Assembly (NCBI GenBank): GCA_039881145.1 | Contig: JAYKKI010000037.1 | Location: forward strand, 18,045,001-18,109,000 | Direction of reading: 5' to 3' | DNA: 64,000 nt | Origin: Druceiella hillmani | Lineage: Eukaryota; Arthropoda; Insecta; Lepidoptera; Hepialidae | Shown: piece by piece, positions 61,391-64,000 of the stretch | Numbering within the stretch: the stretch's first letter is position 1 | Layout of the letters: each line of letters begins with the position of its first letter | Translations under genes and position numbers: made by a program | Notes under the pieces: model-generated | What the model saw: only the letters and a program-made list of their open reading frames with translations | What the model was told of the DNA's origin: nothing | The model's database searches: none

Positions 61391-62456
61391 TCGTATACTG
61401 CAGAATATGACAAAGCATAAAAGCGTAAAAACGTAAAAATTTTAAACCCTACTGAATGAGCTTTTCCCAATCTTCGTTTATTTTGTGCGTGAAGACCATG
61501 TGATTGCGTGAAGACCATGTGATGTGGCCGGTCTTCGCTAACATTTAAACTGAAAATGTTTCTTCAGGTAAATACAGGTTTTCTTAACAGGAGAATTTCT
61601 AATATCCTACTAAAACCATACATACTTTTTATTTTAGTTCTTATGCTACGATCATTGAAATCGGATAATTATAATTCATTCATATCTTTAAAAAATGATC
61701 TATTGTTTATTCATTAGCACAATTAAATTTATAGCGACGTGGCTGGCAAAACACATATTTTTATGAAGTGAATATCTTATATCAATTATTAGAATAAAAA
61801 AATAAATTGTAAATATTTCCTAGTTTTTCTTAGACTTTCTCTTTTGCTGCCTTAAAAATAAAGCAAAAATTTCCTTTTAAATCAATGGTAGCGACCGGCA
61901 CGGGTTCGCATGTCTAGGTGAAGGAAAGGAAAATTCTCAGATATATGAATTTTTTTCGACTTAATCCGTATTTGTTGCTATAGTTCGGTCAATTTACAGA
62001 AAACTTGCATAAATTGTATAGATTTATGATAGCATTAAGTATCAATGTCCAGATCATTCATCTGGCGTAATGAAATAATAAGTCTATATATCGGACTGTT
62101 GACCTTACAGGTTAGATACAGGTTAGATCAAACCACGACTGATGTGGAGTTTTTTCTGACTGTTCTTATTTATAAAATAACCTAATGATTATTTAATATC
62201 AACTACAAATTTTAGTGAAATGTATTATAATACGAATTTTGAAATAATTATTCCAAGAGAATTCGTAATCAGAAAACGTATATTTCCGTGATTCGGTGCA
62301 TTAAACTGAGTAGAAAATATTAAGGAACAGTATAACTAATCTCGACAGTTTCTGACAAAAATGTTGTTAAGTTTGCAAACTTGCGACGAAACAATAACTC
62401 TATTTTTTTTCAGAAACCCTTTTGAAATATACTTTCAAAAGCCAGAACAAGAGTAA
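61391..62456. other. AT-rich stretch with a 20-bp tandem duplication
   Basis: GCGTGAAGACCATGTGATT is doubled at about 61487-61524. ACAGGTTAGAT is doubled at 62108-62129. Otherwise nothing is seen. Confidence 0.5.
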
Positions 62457-62534
<78 letters not shown>

Positions 62535-62536
62535 AA
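62457..62536. repeat. (AT)n microsatellite
   Basis: About 75 bp of AT, with a C interruption at 62468. Confidence 0.98.
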
Positions 62537-63744
62537 GCAGACCTATCCAATTAAAAGTTGTAATAATGTTATATTTACAAGCCGTAGCAAGTGGCATTCA
62601 AATATATTTTCACCATTTTCAAATTATTATTGAACCAACTCATCTGATAAATACGCGAATCTTTAAAAAGGAAAAAAATACTTGTTTCGAAACTACTAGA
62701 AAAGATAAAGAAATAAACTAACAAGCCTGTTTTATTTGTCGACTAAAAACTGAACGTTTACGAAATTCTAATAAAATACGAATTAAACTCCAAATATATT
62801 GAAACTCTAATAAGGCTAAACTAATTTCACTGGGCCTTATTAGCCTTAAAGTGTTATGATTTATAAGGTTCATTTTCCAAGATAAAATTTTTAAATATAG
62901 ATAAAATGAAACTGTGTTATTACAGAAATGTGCAAATAATAATAAAAAAATGAGAGAAGTCAAAACAGCAAGATATTAACTAATACATACGATCGTCCAT
63001 TAAATTATAATTATAAAACATATTTTCCTCAACATAATGTTGCCGATAAGATGGTAACTCGAACAACACGCAGCTAATATGCTAACATAATACTAATCAA
63101 TTCTATATGAATATGAAGTATTAAATGTTACAAACTATTTTAAATATCATTTCTATATTGTGAAATCATTACATGCCGGTTTTATTTGTTGCGGGATCTT
63201 ATTTAATATTTAAGTTACGGTTTTACATTCATGTCGTATCATAACTCTGAAACAAGAATGGTAATTTCTAAAACGTTAATACTTCGAGCATTTCGGAAAA
63301 ATTTAATGACATGAACTGCTTTGCACATATAATAGTCATCACAATGTGATATCCGGTACAGATGTAAGCCGATCTGTAGACAAATTCAATTTTGAAAAAT
63401 ATATTTTTACTTTCTGTACTGAACTATATCTTGTTATTTTTCCTCGAATCTCTAAGAAAATCGAATGATGTTCAATCGATATGTTTCAATTCAAAAAATC
63501 AAGATTATCAACAAATATAGTATTTACTAATCAGACAACGTAATAAAAAACATTTTTCCTATAAAAAATACATCTGAAAAATGAAAAAACCATATACATA
63601 CATAAATTTTAATGTGACGCAAACCATTGAAGGGTATCTCTCCCTACTGCGTTATCTATTTCGGCGACCGAATTGTTTTTCTCACCCCTTTCCAGAATAC
63701 AGGAACGGATGTCGTATTTCACTTACAGTCTTGTATCATGTGAA
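62537..63744. other. AT-rich stretch, one short inverted pair
   Basis: CTAATAAGGC (about 62807) pairs with GCCTTATTAG (about 62834) around a 17-base loop. No coding support. Confidence 0.5.
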
Positions 63745-63815
63745 ATATATACGTATATATATATGCACACACATACACATATATGTATATATATATGTGT
63801 GTGTGTATGTGTATG
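63745..63815. repeat. Palindromic TA/CA/TG microsatellite
   Basis: TA units pass into CACACACATACACA and then TGTGTGTGTATGTG, so the tract is almost self-complementary and could extrude as a cruciform. Confidence 0.9.
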
Positions 63816-64000
63816 GTAATATAGGGAGACCAAACAAAATGTTTCGAAAATAGGACATAAATACACTCTTTATTATTATTTATTATATACAAATGAAAAA
63901 AAAAATACGGGGATAAAAACAAGGTGATCGTGTGGAAAAGGAGATGAATCCATTTCTGCCGATTCAGCTTTCCGGAAAGCAGTTATTGACGTGTTCTCTT
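63816..64000. other. AT-rich window end, nothing recognised
   Basis: Short A-rich run at 63895-63905. The window ends without any feature. Confidence 0.5.

Overview
This window looks like intergenic DNA from an animal nuclear genome, most likely an insect or other arthropod. It is strongly AT-rich, has no operon-like gene packing and no long open frames. It carries many (TA)n microsatellites and the broken remains of several arthropod-type transposon classes. I found no intact host gene, no rRNA or tRNA gene that I would defend, and no CRISPR array. I cannot fix the insect order from sequence alone.

Left part (1-21 kb). A decayed transposase fragment at 876-1256 ends at a (TA)n run. A diverged minisatellite of about 115 bp lies at 4.2-4.6 kb, and a mariner 3' end lies at 6.1-6.4 kb. 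A perfect 27-bp inverted repeat is at 6.9-7.0 kb. A fold-back pair of one dispersed repeat lies at 10.2-10.46 kb. That repeat (seven copies, 675 to 40196) is the most unusual object here, because its best copies can be read as a minimal hammerhead-ribozyme core.

Middle part (21-48 kb). A deleted piggyBac relic is at 25.5-26.6 kb, a long near-perfect hairpin at 27.0 kb and a compound CA/CACG microsatellite at 30.3 kb. A minus-strand transposon-derived reading frame is at 34.7-35.2 kb, and the 3' half of a non-LTR retrotransposon (reverse transcriptase to C-terminus) is at 36.2-37.1 kb. The remainder is AT-rich DNA with (TA)n tracts. A complex satellite of about 120-bp units lies at 47.06-47.58 kb.

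Right part (48-64 kb). A short membrane-protein-like fossil lies at 48.85-49.14 kb. It is followed by the best-preserved mobile element, a 3247-bp DNA transposon at 49396-52642 with 30-bp terminal inverted repeats, a 4-bp target duplication (ATTT) and a two-exon transposase pseudogene. A Helitron-type repeat-peptide fragment is at 56.0-56.4 kb. The 47-kb satellite recurs in opposite orientation at 58.2-59.4 kb with a higher-order period near 365 bp. Two further tandem arrays (60.2-60.9 and 61.24-61.39 kb) and two more microsatellites close the window.

No genes act together here. The window is a record of successive insertions: mariner, piggyBac, a probable Sola-like element, an RTE-like LINE, a Helitron and a possible Penelope-like repeat. 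All coding parts carry stops or frameshifts.
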